Origin: Rhizophlyctis rosea
Lineage: Eukaryota; Chytridiomycota; Chytridiomycetes; Rhizophlyctidales; Rhizophlyctidaceae
Length of the DNA stretch: 64,000 nt
Assembly (NCBI GenBank): GCA_027596075.1
Contig: JADGJC010000030.1
Span: 1 to 64,000, forward strand
Reading direction: 5' to 3'
The position numbers were made by a program, and so were the translations under genes. The number at the start of each line of letters is the position of its first letter. The first letter of the stretch is position 1. The notes below the pieces were generated by a model. That model was given only the letters and a program-made list of their open reading frames with translations. It made no database searches and had not been told where the DNA came from. Shown here one piece after another: positions 10,100 through 21,899 of this stretch.

Positions 10100-10446
10100 A
10101 GCGGCCGCACCCTGCGCTACCTGTCCATGGAAGGCATACTAAGGTTTTCCCTCGAACGCACTTGGCAATTTGTTCAAGAGGGACAGAAGGGGGGTGCTAT
10201 TTATAGCGATCAGAATTCATTTGTGTGTGGTGAGTAGCAGTCGCGCGCAATGTGACACAAGCCACCAGTTACGGCGTGTTGCCCAAATCTGAAAGTTGGC
10301 CCGCACCCTTCCCCAAACTCCTCACCACATGTGCCCTTCCCACACCAATCGTTCCTAGATCAGAAGAGTCTACATTCCGCGCGATAAGTTCATATGCCAC
10401 ACCCCACAAGCACAGCGTATTGAGTTCGCGTGTAGATTCAGTCGAA
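10100..10446. promoter_or_regulatory. LINS1/RIC1 divergent intergenic region
   Basis: These 347 bases between two divergent start codons presumably contain both promoters. TATTTATA at about 10197 is a possible TATA-like element. The open frame entering from 10252 is the upstream part of the RIC1 frame and has no domain character before its Met at 10447. Confidence 0.35.
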
Positions 10447-13400
10447 ATGCACTTCGCGACCTCTTCCGCGCGAGTTCTCAAGAACCCTTTGGAACAAGAG
10501 GGCCATTCCAGCTCTCCATGCAACTCTGACACCGATGTTGCCACAATGGTGCAGGGCAGTCTCGTGGCCCTGAGAGCCGCGCGGAATGAACATGGCCTTT
10601 TTGCGACGATATCCGCAAATGCCTTGTTTCTCTGGTCCATTCGCGTGGGTAGCGAGTCCCATTACTTGTACCACCACTCAACTGTTGACCGTCTGCTTCA
10701 GCCAGACGTCCTATTGTCCAGCGTAACCCGCTCAAAAAGCACACTACAAGAGGACGGAGAGAACATGGACATTATATGGAAGCCTGATGGATTGCTGCTC
10801 GTTGTTTTGGTACGCTAGCATGGACTTGCTCGTTTCGAGTGCAGTCAAATGATGAGTACTCCCATATAGACAACCAAAGGTTTCCTGCACTTCTACGAAA
10901 TCGTTCCGCTCACTGAGAAGCCGTTTACATATCACTTCACGGAATCACATCATTATCTAAATGGCGCGGGCGAAGGTCAAGGTCCACCGTTGAAAGCCTT
11001 GCGATTCCGGATGGCATTAGAGATTGATACTGGTGTTCGCTGGTACGAGAGGAATATGCATGTAGTGACAAGATGAATTCCTGACCATCAGAAACAGTGG
11101 GATAGGGCTCACGGATGAGCTTCTGCTGTGTACTCAAAACTCGCCGTCCATACTGTCATTGTCGTGGAGTGGTGATGTTAATCTTGGTGGAACAGCATCA
11201 CTGACCGACATGGACTTCTGTCAAGATCCTCAAGATGGTATGCACATCCGCTTTCGCAACACATCTACATGTTCAATCCGGTAACATATGTGAATCCAGA
11301 AATCAGACAGTTGGCGGCCAACCGTCAAATGGACCTTTTCGGGTGGGTAACAGCATCAGGCAGGGCGTACATTTCGCAACGGCGCATGATCACCCGGCAG
11401 GAATTGGTGAGATACCAACGTCAAATGAATGCGAATAGATTTCCCCTTGATTCTGACTGAGGCATAGGACAAACCCGGGACAGAGACCGTGCATGTATGG
11501 TCCGGTCTGTGCTTCTACAATGCTGAGTTATCGGAATCTCCGGCCACACGGATTGCTGTGAATTCAAAATTCATGCTCATTGCTGTGGGTACTGCGGAGT
11601 AAGTACATTGTGGTGTGGCCGTCATCCCGTTTTCCTGATTTGTAACCAAGGTCTACAGTGGCGAGACATTTGTATACTCTCTGACCGACGATTGCTCAGA
11701 GCTGCGGTACTCCCATAAGATGATCATGATGCATCCAAGTGGGGCGGCCTTGCCTTTGAAACTTGGGGCAACGGCATCGTTGGAATGGTCGTCAGATGGG
11801 CATTCAATTGCGATCGGCTGGACATACGGTGGATTATCGGTTTGGAGCGTTTACGGTCGGCTGGTCATCAGCACTGTGTCCGAGGATACGTTCATACAGG
11901 ATCCGTAAGTGAGCATGCAAGATGTCCTTCTTGTGATAAGGGTGACGAGCTTTGATAAAGGAACCAAGCATTGGAATTGCCCGAAGATGACTATTTTGCT
12001 GGAGTCACCAATATGGTACGACCGTGTCCTTGCGAGTGCAGATTGCAAAATTTAATTTGACCAATTGTTCGCAGTTTTGGGGTCCGGGCAGCTATGAGCT
12101 TTTTGTGCTTCCCATTGCCCAATTTGATACCGGTCAGTTCCCCCCTACGCTCAAATTCTACAGAAAGAGACTGACGACCATACAGATATTCAATCCGACA
12201 TATATGTGCTACAGTTCGCAAAATCGACACTAGCGTCTTGCAAAACATCGGTAGGCCGGGATTGCTCTTCGCAGAATTAAAACTTCATATTGAAGCGGCA
12301 CTCCAGGATAACAGCAGGAATACCGTCCTGATCAATGATGATAAACTGTTATTGTATGAAGGGAACCACTCAGATTTTGACGTCATGAAAGTCGACGTAT
12401 CACAGTGGGAATCTGTGCAGGTACGTGGTGCAGGTTCACAATCAAAACTCGAATCAATAAGGAATCTCATTGCAATTTACAGATTCCGCTGATGTACATT
12501 GCGGATAACTGGCCCATCAGAGTGAGTTTGAATGCAGTTCGCCAGGGGTTCATCCTGGCTCATGTAGATCATTTCAGTATGCCAGCGTGAATTCTACGGG
12601 TCACTTTGTGGCTGTTGCGGGCAAACGAGGTCTGGCTCACTACAGTCGATTGTCAAATCGGTGGAAACTGTTTGGCAATGAGCATCAGGTACCATACAAG
12701 TTTGTAGAACTGGTCGTGTGAAGACAGTGAAACTTACTTAGATTGCAGGAACAAAGTTTCCTTGTCCGAGGTGGAATCCTCTGGTACCGCCAGTTTCTCA
12801 TTGCGGCGACGCAAGACGTATCGACGGACGAATATGAGGTCGGAATGAAATCGTTGAACGTGCTGATTGGTCACTTACCGTTGAAATTATGCAGCTCAGG
12901 TTCTTTTCCAGAGAGACGAATCTTGACAACGCATTCGCCTTCCACCTTGAATTACTACCGGCTCCTGTCATTGCGATGAACAATATGGAGTCGAATCTAA
13001 TAGTTTACTGCTTGGACAATGTCATACGCTGTTGGACGATGCAGTACGCCGGTATGTCAATTTTTCGGCGGCGCCGTTACCTCGAAGTACTGAAGCTATC
13101 AGTGCAGCAAATCGATTGATTATCAAGTTGGATCAGCAAATATCATTGGAAGGGGTGATCAATAATCCAAGTTATGTCCATGGTATCAGTTGGTACACTA
13201 TGCCATGTGAGTGTAGTAGGCGCATCTTCTTCAACTCTTATGAGTCGAACTGAACTGTCTGTGCCAGTACCAACTGCTCCTGGTGAGCCTCCAAAGCAAA
13301 ATCCCATCGTCATCCTCCGAAACGGAGATCTAAATTTACTGCGGGGAATGGTATATACGCTATCGGTCACATGGTGGAGGTTTTTCAATTAATCGATTGC

Positions 13401-16241
13401 TCAGGTCGATGGTAGCTGGGAAATGATTGGTTTAGCCGACAAGATTGAATTCTTCTGGACATCGCGGGCACATGAGCGGGTGGCAGGCATGGCAAACTCG
13501 TTGTGGGCGTTTGACGGGCGGGGAGTCAGCGTATGTTTGTCATGTGTCGACGGAATGGGGCGTATGAACCCTCATGCAGCTTGTGCTCAGGTCTGGGTCA
13601 ATATCGATTCGATGGACGGTGATCATACTCGGTGGCGACCGGACGAGTCTCTGGCAGAATTTCTAAGGATGGATTTAGACTTCTATCCGTTGAGTGAGTG
13701 AAAGTAACATGTCACGGTGTGGTCTATTCGGGGCGTCTAACATCTTGCACATTTAGCTGTGATGTTGCAGAGAGGCCTTCTGTTCGGAATTGAGCAGCGC
13801 ATGTCTGTGAAGAACTCTTTGAACTGCGTCTTCTTCCGCAAGGAAACTAAGGTAATTGTGAACAGTATCGCGTTCGGCGCAACCTTCACTTACCTGTTGG
13901 TTGCAGACTGGACTTTTCATCCATTCATTCATCAGATCATTGTTGAGCAGAGGGTACCGTCTTTCGTCAGAAGCTTGTGCGCTCAATTTTGATCATCCAC
14001 CCTTAGCATGGAGGACGAGGCGTTAGATTTTGTCGATTATTACCATGGTCTGAGTTATTTTGGACATGCGCTGGAGGTTCTTCTGCATCGAGTTTTGGAG
14101 GATGAAGCGGAGATTTACGCTGGATATGCTGAAGGTGCAGGCATCAGCCCTTTTCCCTGGGGATCCTTGTATCTAACGCGCCGTTCACAGGAGCGGTGTT
14201 GCCGCACGTCGTCCGATTTTTGGAGCGCTTCCCGAATTACCTTGACGTTATCGTACGGTGCGCAAGGAAGACAGAGGTGGCACTGTGGGAATATTTCTTT
14301 TCCATCGTGGGAGATCCCAAAGAGCTTTTCCGAGTAGGGACCTGCAAACAGCTTTCAATTTTTCCTTTTCAAAAAATAACACTCGAATCTCAGCGATGCT
14401 TGGAGAGCGGCTCTTTAGTCACAGCTACTTCATATCTCATCATTATACAAACATTGGAACCCGCTAGCGTCAGTGGAAAGGTACAGCACGCGTGTTGCAA
14501 TCAATTTGTTTTGTTCTCGTGTTTATGACAACATCTTCAGATGGCCGTCGAGCTCTTAGAGCGGTCATTTGAAATCGAAGATTTTGAGGTGAGGTGGACC
14601 GTGGAGGCCGGCTATAGTCGGGCGGCGACTTATAAGCAACATGTTCTGCGGTAGACGGGGAAGGAATTGGTGCGCTTCCTGACGTCCATCGAAGGTTTGA
14701 TGAGTTTGCTTGACATGCGTGACTCCCTCTCACATGTTGTGGTCTGTTAGGTTCTGACGGAGTGGTGTATCGCGAAATCTTGCGATCGGAAGAAGCGCTG
14801 TCGGAAGGCAAGCCAAAATCCACTCGCAAGCGAGAAGTAAAGTATGTTCAATTGCTACGGGGCTTCCCATTCCTGCAATGCTGATGTCCCTCTCCATAGC
14901 GGCGCGTCATCCTCAGATGAAGCGGATCTGGTAAGAGCATATCGAAGACTGCTGATGCCTATTCCACCTCTGATTTTCATGCCCCATAGTTCTACCTCGA
15001 GATCCTTATCAGCAAACACGCGCGGAAGCTTCTTCTGAAACAGCGAATAAGAGCATTGGGCCGGTTTTCGACAGCATTTACCTTCCCCCTGGTTAAATGG
15101 TTGAAAAAGGAACGGTAAGGGCGTTTTTCATTCGGGCACTTAATCTATGACTACTGACTCCCACCGTCTCAGGACACGCGCGGCGCTTGTGGATAATTGG
15201 AACATTGCCTTCATATCCTTACATGATCAATTCAGTTGGCCATTCCCTGGTACGCTTGATAATGCTGGAAATCTATCCGCGCCCCGTTGAGCTAACAAAT
15301 CATCCATTCAGCTGATTTGTCGTCCATAAAAGCCTTGGTTTTTGAAGCCCCACGATCAAAGGCATTGAGCCGACGAAGGGAAACATACGCCTTTACACCA
15401 CAAAGTTTTGCACCTCGAGGTTCAATTACATCACCTACGGGTCAGAACGCATTTGCACCTCGGACGTCCTTATCCGGTCAAGGACCGCAGGCAGGCGGTT
15501 TTACGCCTCGGGCGTCAATATCTGGCCCGAGCCCCACAAGAGCGACAAAGCAAATCACTACGCCGTTCGCGCCAGTGAGGCAGGATAGCAATGTCTCAGC
15601 GGCATCAGGAGATGAAGGGGAGGTTGAGATGGGGAGAGTGAGCAAGACGTCTTTGGAGTTGGGAGGTTCTGCCACGGTAGCAAGTACCGGGGTTGTGGCG
15701 CCAGTTGTGTCGCCGGCGAAGGTGACGCCGAGAGTGCGCTCGAAGGATGATTCTGATATTGCCGCGGGGACATTTGCGAGACGGCGAGCAAAGACCGCCA
15801 TGCCTCCGACCAAGGGGCCTGCTGTGGCTACGAAGAAGGGTGAATTGGATGAAATGAGGTGAGATTGACAAAGTGCTGATTGCAATGATCTGAGCTTGAC
15901 AAGTCTCCTGGCAGATTTATGATGCAATGGATGTATGATGCTTCATGCTGGGCGTGGGCAATCCTGCTCGCCAGTATGGTCGCAGACATCCCTCTTTTGA
16001 ACAAGATATTTGCGGAACATGACGAGAAGGGTAAATTATTTGAAGAATGGCAGAGACTGATGAATGAGTCTAGGCAAGTCACCACACCCGACTATGCGCC
16101 ATCTGTGCAAGTGCTGACTTGATACCATTTAGCCGCGGATACAAGGAACTGCTGCAAGCGCTTGTAGATGCAAGATCGACTCCTCAAATGGCGGATGGGG
16201 AACCTCCAGCGGCAGACAACGTGGCGCCAGTGATCGTATGA
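10447..16241 (+). CDS. RIC1: RIC1, Rab6/Ypt6 guanine-exchange subunit
   Basis: RIC1, with RGP1, forms the exchange factor that activates Rab6/Ypt6 at the Golgi for endosome-to-Golgi transport. The gene is cut by many short introns and encodes well over 1,000 residues. The N-terminal half is a WD-type propeller: start MHFATSSARVL, then IIWKPDGLLLVVL spliced to TTKGFLHFYEIVPLTEKP, GPGSYELFVLPIAQFDT, and ILWYRQFLIAATQD followed by VRFFSRETNLDNAF. The C-terminal RIC1 domain is clear: YFGHALEVLLHRVLEDEAE, VVRFLERFPNYLDVIVRCAR, KTEVALWEYFFSIVGDPKEL, SYLIIIQTLEPA. The last exons hold FYLEILISKHARKLLLKQRI and a Ser/Pro/Arg-rich linker (15350-15830), ending at 16241. Met 10447 was chosen because it starts the conserved propeller. 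All splices examined keep the frame. The convergent DHHC gene ends 80 bases away. Confidence 0.9.
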
Positions 16242-16320
16242 TACCAAGCATTCCATCTGTACCCAATCTAATTACAATATGTAACATAATCACAATGCAC
16301 CCTCAATCTATGACCAAAAA

Positions 16321-17746
16321 TCAAGCTTGGCTGAGGAGCTGTTGGTATGCTTCTTCGTTGTGTGGGAAGCTTTGTCCATCCCCAAGGCTATGGCGTCCGC
16401 TGGTTCAGTGATATGACAGCCTTGAGTGAACCACAATCAACGGACATACCTAGTCGCAACAGGGATGAACCACAACAATCTATTATGGCCGAAAACCTCC
16501 AGCATATTTCGTCGCCATCCCAAATCATAGATGTTGATATTTCTGGCGATAGCTGTTGAGTTGTCCGCCAGGCGAAGCCTTCGATGACCCTCCATGGATT
16601 CAATGGTTGTTCTGTTTGTGAGGACCAAGTTGCCGTGTACCGCAACAAACACTATCAGACAGAGACCAAAGACGCCAGAAATCAGGGTCAGGAGAAGGGC
16701 ATGTAGGTCGAGGGAGTAGTAGGGGGTTGGCTGCGTGGTTTGGGAGGTTGGGTTTGCACGACGAGCTTGTGTTGTTGATTGCAAGACACACCTGGTCATT
16801 CGTTTCCCATCCAGAAAGGAATGATATTAGGAGGGTGAAGAAGACCACCAGACAATATAGTGCGCAGTATGATACGAATAAGACTGCGAGGATTGTCACA
16901 TGTTAGTGTATGTCGGCAACAAGTGTGTTTGATGAACTTACAGAAGTATTTATAGTTGTAAAATCCCTTGATACGGTGTAAGACGTTTACCAACGTATTC
17001 TTGGGATTTGAAATGCATCGTTTCAGCAGCACTTACTTACTACACAGTTGTTTATCCATGGACAATGGTGATCCATCTTCAAGACACACCTGTTCGCGTC
17101 GACAAATGTAAACAAACAAGATTTCACCTCCTCTGAAGTACCATATGGCCTACTCACTGGTCACACACCGAACAATGATGCGTTCGATCTGGTTTATATC
17201 CTTTGCATTTATTGCAAAAGCGGACTCCGCCGTCGCGTTTGGTTTCTAGGGAGTGGAATGGAGCTGCCTCAGCGTCGCCACCACTTTCAAGGTCACGGGG
17301 CTGGTCGCCGCTGGCTCGGTTTTGGAGAGCGACATATTGCGGAGAGAGGAAGGATGTGTTATGGTTGGTGGGTATCAGTTCTGGTGGTGCTTGAGGGTCC
17401 GAGTCGTCGTCTGCTTGCGGGTGAGATATGGGTGTCGGTGCTCCAGGTGGAGTCATAACAATCTGGTAATAAGACCATGCAAACAGGACGAGAATGGGGT
17501 GGTATACAACGAGGAATAGGGATGTTATTGCAGGCTTTGTTCGGAATAAGGAATGTACTTCGAGTAACGGAAGAAATGGTTCAGAACGCGCGAAGACGCC
17601 GGGTTTGTCGTAACTTGGACGTAACACTTACAACAGAACCTCACTACATATGCATAGTAAGACCATCCCACCAATATGGTAACGAAAATCACCGGCAGTG
17701 AGCCTATCGCTCGGAAGACCTTCCGCCGGGTGCAAGCGATGGCCAT
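16321..17746 (-). CDS. DHHC palmitoyltransferase (PFA3/ZDHHC2/15/20-like)
   Basis: Integral membrane S-acyltransferase with four membrane segments, about VIFVTILVGWSYYAYVV, LFLVVYHPILVLFAWSYYQI, YCALYCLVVFFTLLISFL and LLLTLISGVFGLCLIVFVAV. The cytosolic Cys-rich domain lies between TM2 and TM3: VRFCNKCKGYKPDRTHHCSV, then CVLKMDHHCPWINNCV with the catalytic DHHC. After TM4 come the family motif TTIE (within NRTTIESME) and the PaCCT-type NIYDLGWRRNMLEVFG. The end SLGDGQSFPHNEEAYQQ closes at 16321. The Met at 17746 (MAIACTRRKVFRAIG) gives the canonical topology. The frame is also open from a Met at 17944, which would add 66 residues including one more hydrophobic stretch. Substrates cannot be told from sequence. 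Confidence 0.9.
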
Positions 17747-18018
17747 TGCGAGACTGAACCACAGGCAGAACGTGGGAATACCTAACGGAAGGACGATATG
17801 AGAGAAGGGAGAACGGACCTCAAACGGACCTCGACTTGTTCGGGGGTTTGGCCCCGTGTGTGGGCCCTGGTGTGACCCAGGGGTTCCGAAGCTGGTGGCG
17901 GTGTAAAGTGGCTGGCAGCGAATTTCCTCAAACTTTTTGGCCATTTCCTTCTTACCCTTTTCTCAGTGAGCACACACCATAACATAATCAATACGCAACC
18001 CACCACACAACAGCAAGC

Positions 18019-19087
18019 ATGGTCTCCTTTGTTTGTGAGCGTCCTTGCCGCTTGCTCTTTTGCTGTCTCGACTCGTGCTAACTGCTGTATAGGTGACTAC
18101 TGTCAAGAAACGCTCAAGAAGCCGAAGTTGGAGCAGCACACCTGGAAGTGCTACAATGCGCAATTCACTTGCATAGGTGGGTCAGAATGCCTAATACCTC
18201 GACCTTGTGCAGGTGCTGATCCGGTTTTGTAGACTGCAACACCACCTTCAACGGAGACGCCGTGAGTTTGAAGGCCTCCTTCTCGCACATGGCTGTATCA
18301 GCCGCTAACGCAACTTTCGCAGTACAAAGCACACACCAGCTGCATATCCGAAGCCGAGAAATACCAGAAATCCCTTTATAAAGGAAAGAAGGTATGCTGG
18401 GACAACAGGCCTGTTCGTGGCTTTGCGTTTTCCTAACTCGTCAGAATCATAGAATCAAAATCAAAATCAAAACCAAAAGAACGCGCCAAAAGCTGAGCAA
18501 CCGACTCCTAAATCATCTCAAACCAACATTGCAAAAGCACCGGAAGCAGACTCTCTCATCTCACAAATCAAAAAAGCCGAAGCCCAATCTGAGTCATCAA
18601 CAACTCCGTCTAAGAAGCGGAAAGCAGATGCGGATGATGGTGAAGTGAATGGGAACGGAGTGACTGTGAGCGGAGACGGAGAGAAGGAGAAGAAGACGAA
18701 GAAGGAGAAGAAGGACAAAAAGGAGAAGAAGGAGAAGAAAGACAAGGAGAGTGCGGACGAGGAGGAGAAGCCAGCAAAGAAGGCAAAGAAGGAGCAATGG
18801 GACGATGAGGACCTGGATGAGGATTTTGGCAAGACAGTACCGTTAGCTGTTGTATCTGTTTTGAGCACCGGGAAGGAGATGTCTCTCCGTCAGCTGAAGA
18901 AGAAGGTGATCAAGAAGTTTTCCAAACACCCGAAGAACACGTTAAGCAAAGACGAGTTGACTGAGAAGGTTGAAGATCATGTAAGTCAATAATCCTTCCC
19001 AAGATTTTTGCGGGGGTGGCTCCACCTGACTTATATTCACAGCTTACTCTCACTGCCACGGATGCCGGAGTACTGCTCAAGCAGTAG
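18019..19087 (+). CDS. LYAR: LYAR-type zinc-finger nucleolar protein
   Basis: The protein starts MVSFVCDYCQETLKKPKLEQ; the first intron splits the first zinc-binding Cys codon at 18034. Two LYAR-type C2HC fingers follow: CDYCQETLKKPKLEQHTWKC, and FTCIDCNTTFNGDAYKAH with a further HTSC. The middle is a long Lys/Glu tract of KEKK repeats (18670-18800) with nuclear-localisation character. The C-terminus is a small winged-helix-like segment (LSTGKEMSLRQLKKKVIKKF) ending LTLTATDAGVLLKQ. LYAR proteins are nucleolar, bind nucleic acid and aid pre-rRNA processing. Five or so exons splice in frame. The start lies 273 bases from the preferred DHHC start (75 from its alternative), so a shared promoter is likely. 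Confidence 0.88.
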
Positions 19088-19349
19088 CATGACATTTGGG
19101 CGCTTACATCTGTATGTAGTGTTTCAATAATCTTGTAACTTATGATCAAATTCGACCTCAGAGTCCTTGCCTTGGACTGCTACAGTCAAAATATGGATGC
19201 AAACTTTAAATGTCAAATGGTGACAAACTCTCAACCCATCAATTTCACATAGTCAGGCGTTGCATCATACAGTGGGAAGCTTTGAAGAAGTGTGATCAAT
19301 CGATTCCGATACAAAGATTCCATGTATGTACAAAGCTGGACACTAAAAT

Positions 19350-20513
19350 TCAATACTGCTTCCGAGCCCTTCGCCCTTCCCGGCCATGAACCCTACATTT
19401 GTATTCCATCCCGCTGCCTTGACAATTCTGACGGTCCCAACAACAAGGTCTACAGAGTCTCCCCGGACACCTCTTTGTGAAGTGTTGTATCTGACAACCA
19501 CCACACGCTCGCGCGGCCGCTTCCACCTTTGCTGTTTCCGCCCACCGTTGTCTGTCCCGTTCCACCTCTCGTGCCATCTCTTGTATCTTTTTCTGGTTAC
19601 CATAAAGGGCTGCTGCAGTCTTCATCGACTTCTAGCATGTTGATCTTTGGAAAGAGATAGCGGTAGTCGACGGAAAGAGCAAGGAGGCGGAAGCAGCACT
19701 GAACTGCAATGGTTATGTCAGGTCATGAGCGTTGAGCGAGAGCTTCTTCTTTACAAGGCTCACCTGGTTCATCAGGGTCGTCGCTACCAACCGTTTCCGT
19801 CCCTTTGGTGGGGTCCTCCTCTTCCTTCCAGATCTCGTACCTCAAAGTCCACGGTCCTGACGATGACTCTCGTTCGCCCACGGTCGCATTGTCGATTTGA
19901 TGGTGTATGCGATAGCTTCTTGATACTCGTCCCAGTTTTCGAATGAAATGCCATCCCTGTGAAAGCGGCAGGTTATTAATGTCGTTTCTTTTTTACGCCT
20001 TACAGGTCAGGTTTTGCTGTAACGGTCATATGTATGTACCACAGATTGTGCCCAATGTAGATAGTGTTATACGAATCATTCGGACGCGGGGTTGTATCAT
20101 CCCACTCGATCCACTCATCGTTGTCAACTTGAAGTAGATTTTTCCGTCGGTGACTTCAGTGCACTTGAATCCGAGAGTCAAGTATTCTATCGGTCCGATT
20201 GGCATCCTCCTGGACGTTCTCACGTGCTCTTTATAGTCAAAGAGGTCGTATTCCAGTTTGACCGTAGCGGTAAGGCATCCGGGGAGACGCTTCGTGATGA
20301 TGGCGTCAACGCAATCACTCCATTGATGTGAGGCGCGGCAATTGAGTTGGAGGTGAGGGATTGTTTGGTCAGCGAGGATTTGTAGCAGGAGTTCGTTAGG
20401 AAAGGAAAGTTCTGTGGATTGCATGGGGACGGAAATGAATCAGTAATTGCTATTTTGGAAAATCCGGCCGTCAACTGACCAGAAGCATTGGTGGGTAGCC
20501 ATGTAACCGACAT
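19350..20513 (-). CDS. F-box protein with Cys-rich C-terminus; exon structure uncertain
   Basis: Exon 1 (MSVTWLPTNAS, start 20513) splices at about 20478 to ELSFPNELLLQILADQTIPH, a clear F-box start, so the product should be a substrate adaptor of an SCF ubiquitin ligase. Later segments look coding but lie in different frames: YLTLGFKCTEVTDGKIYF, NDEWIEWDDTTPRP with NTIYIGHNLWYIHMTV, DGISFENWDEYQEAIAYTI, and a C-terminal block ACGGCQIQHFTKRCPGRLCR followed by PCCWDRQNCQ and KCRVHG, closing at 19350. The intron after TVTAKPDL (about 20000-20047) is convincing. The joins near 20130-20200 and 19620-19880 could be introns with weak borders or indels. The frame also remains open upstream to a Met at 20711. 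The Cys/His cluster suggests zinc binding. It is not a family I can name. Confidence 0.55.
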
Positions 20514-20890
20514 GGGGCGCAAGTCGAAAAGGTAAGTATGACGTGGATGACCTGTACTAGATCGAAAGTGCAAAACAAATCGGAGAGTGTAAAGAGGACC
20601 TGCCTCATATATCGACGGAGCGAGGGGTATCGGGGATGAACCTATGCGCGTGGGAAACTCTGCAAACTCTGGTGTGGAGTGGTGGAATATTTGTTCTTCA
20701 CGGCACGCCATTAGCCTTTATCTGCTTTCATCACCGCATCTCACTCAATCTTGACAGGTGACAAGTGTGACAGACACGACAGTTCACGACACCATGTGCA
20801 TGGGGAAACCTGCCGGGTTTGAGAATGAGGCGGATCGAGACATTCTGCAAGTGGAGACAGTCTGTCATACGCAATTGTCTTCAAATGTTC

Positions 20891-21620
20891 TCATGGACAA
20901 CTTCTCCCATGTGCAATGTCCTCGTTTATTAACCTGTCAGTTGGACTCGAAATGAATTGAATCATTTTTAAGACCGATTGATGGAACCCAAAACCATATA
21001 GATAATTGCTTCGGAAGGTAATAAGTGATTTGGAAGGATTGGGTCTGATAAACTTCATTCGCAATGCAACTTTCCGAGATATTTTCGCCACTTTTGCGCA
21101 AGTCGGCATCCATTGCTTGGAACGGAAGCATTGCAAATTGCTGATTGTGTTCGAAGTGCCAGAATGGCTGTGTGTGGGAATTCGAGTGACACGACCAGAT
21201 GGACCCTGAGGCACAGTCACGCGGACCGAGCTTCCCTCTTTGAACACGAGTTCCTACCAGGGGAAGCATGTGCATTTTGCCGTCTGTTGGAGTGCGTTGA
21301 CGCTATGTTAGTCATATGGAAAATATGTCGTTCAGAGCGTCAACATCATAGTTTACTCGTTGTCGTTGTAAAAGAAGCAGATGTTGGAACACTCATCGTT
21401 CAAAACCGTTGTTGCACGAAAGCGTCGAGACATTGGGGCTGTCAGAGGTGATGTTCGGATTGTTGGAATACTTCCAGTCCTTACGCACTTCGATCTCCAC
21501 TACAATCTGGGGATCATGGGAAAGAACAGGATGTTGGCTGTCAAAGGATGCGACACTTCTATGTGGCACAGCAATCACGAACTGTGCCACTTCCGCTTCC
21601 AAACAACCAAACCAATTCAA
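20891..21620 (-). other. possible uncharacterised gene, unresolved
   Basis: Several minus-strand segments have protein-like composition (AEVAQFVIAVPHRSVASFD, HDPQIVVEIEVRKDWKY, VFKEGSSVRVTVPQG, KSLITFRSNYLYGFGF). They are not joined by splice sites I could settle, and no domain was recognised. It could be a small lineage-specific gene or chance frames. The neighbours on both sides read on the minus strand. The plus-strand frame at 21409-21885 looks random. Confidence 0.25.
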
Positions 21621-21899
21621 ACTTCAAAGCAAACCTGCTCTATTCACAAGCTCAGAAAAAAGAAATACAAAGTGCAAGAAGAAATATTATGGTACAACCC
21701 CATTGCATACCTATCCAGAAAAGACCACTAAACCGAAGCGCGCACTCCTACCGGCACTGGGCGCGCAACTAACACACGAAAATTACACCCTAAACCCCAG
21801 GACATCAAAAGCTAAAGCAAAAGAAAGTATACTATGCGCTATGAAAAGCAAAGAACCCGAAGCTAGTCAAAAAAGGCCTGGCTAAGATTCCTATCTAAT

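Noticed and set aside
15478..15927. 149-codon minus-strand open frame
   Set aside because: It is antisense to the Ser/Pro-rich linker of RIC1, whose plus-strand frame is spliced and conserved.
19620..20200. Calling the F-box gene a pseudogene
   Set aside because: Alternative introns with weak borders (for example GTCCAG...CTGAAG near 20140-20205) can explain at least one frame change, so disruption is not shown.
21409..21885. 158-codon plus-strand open frame
   Set aside because: Lys/Thr/Ser-rich chance frame with no domain; it overlaps the 3' flank of the AH/BAR gene.
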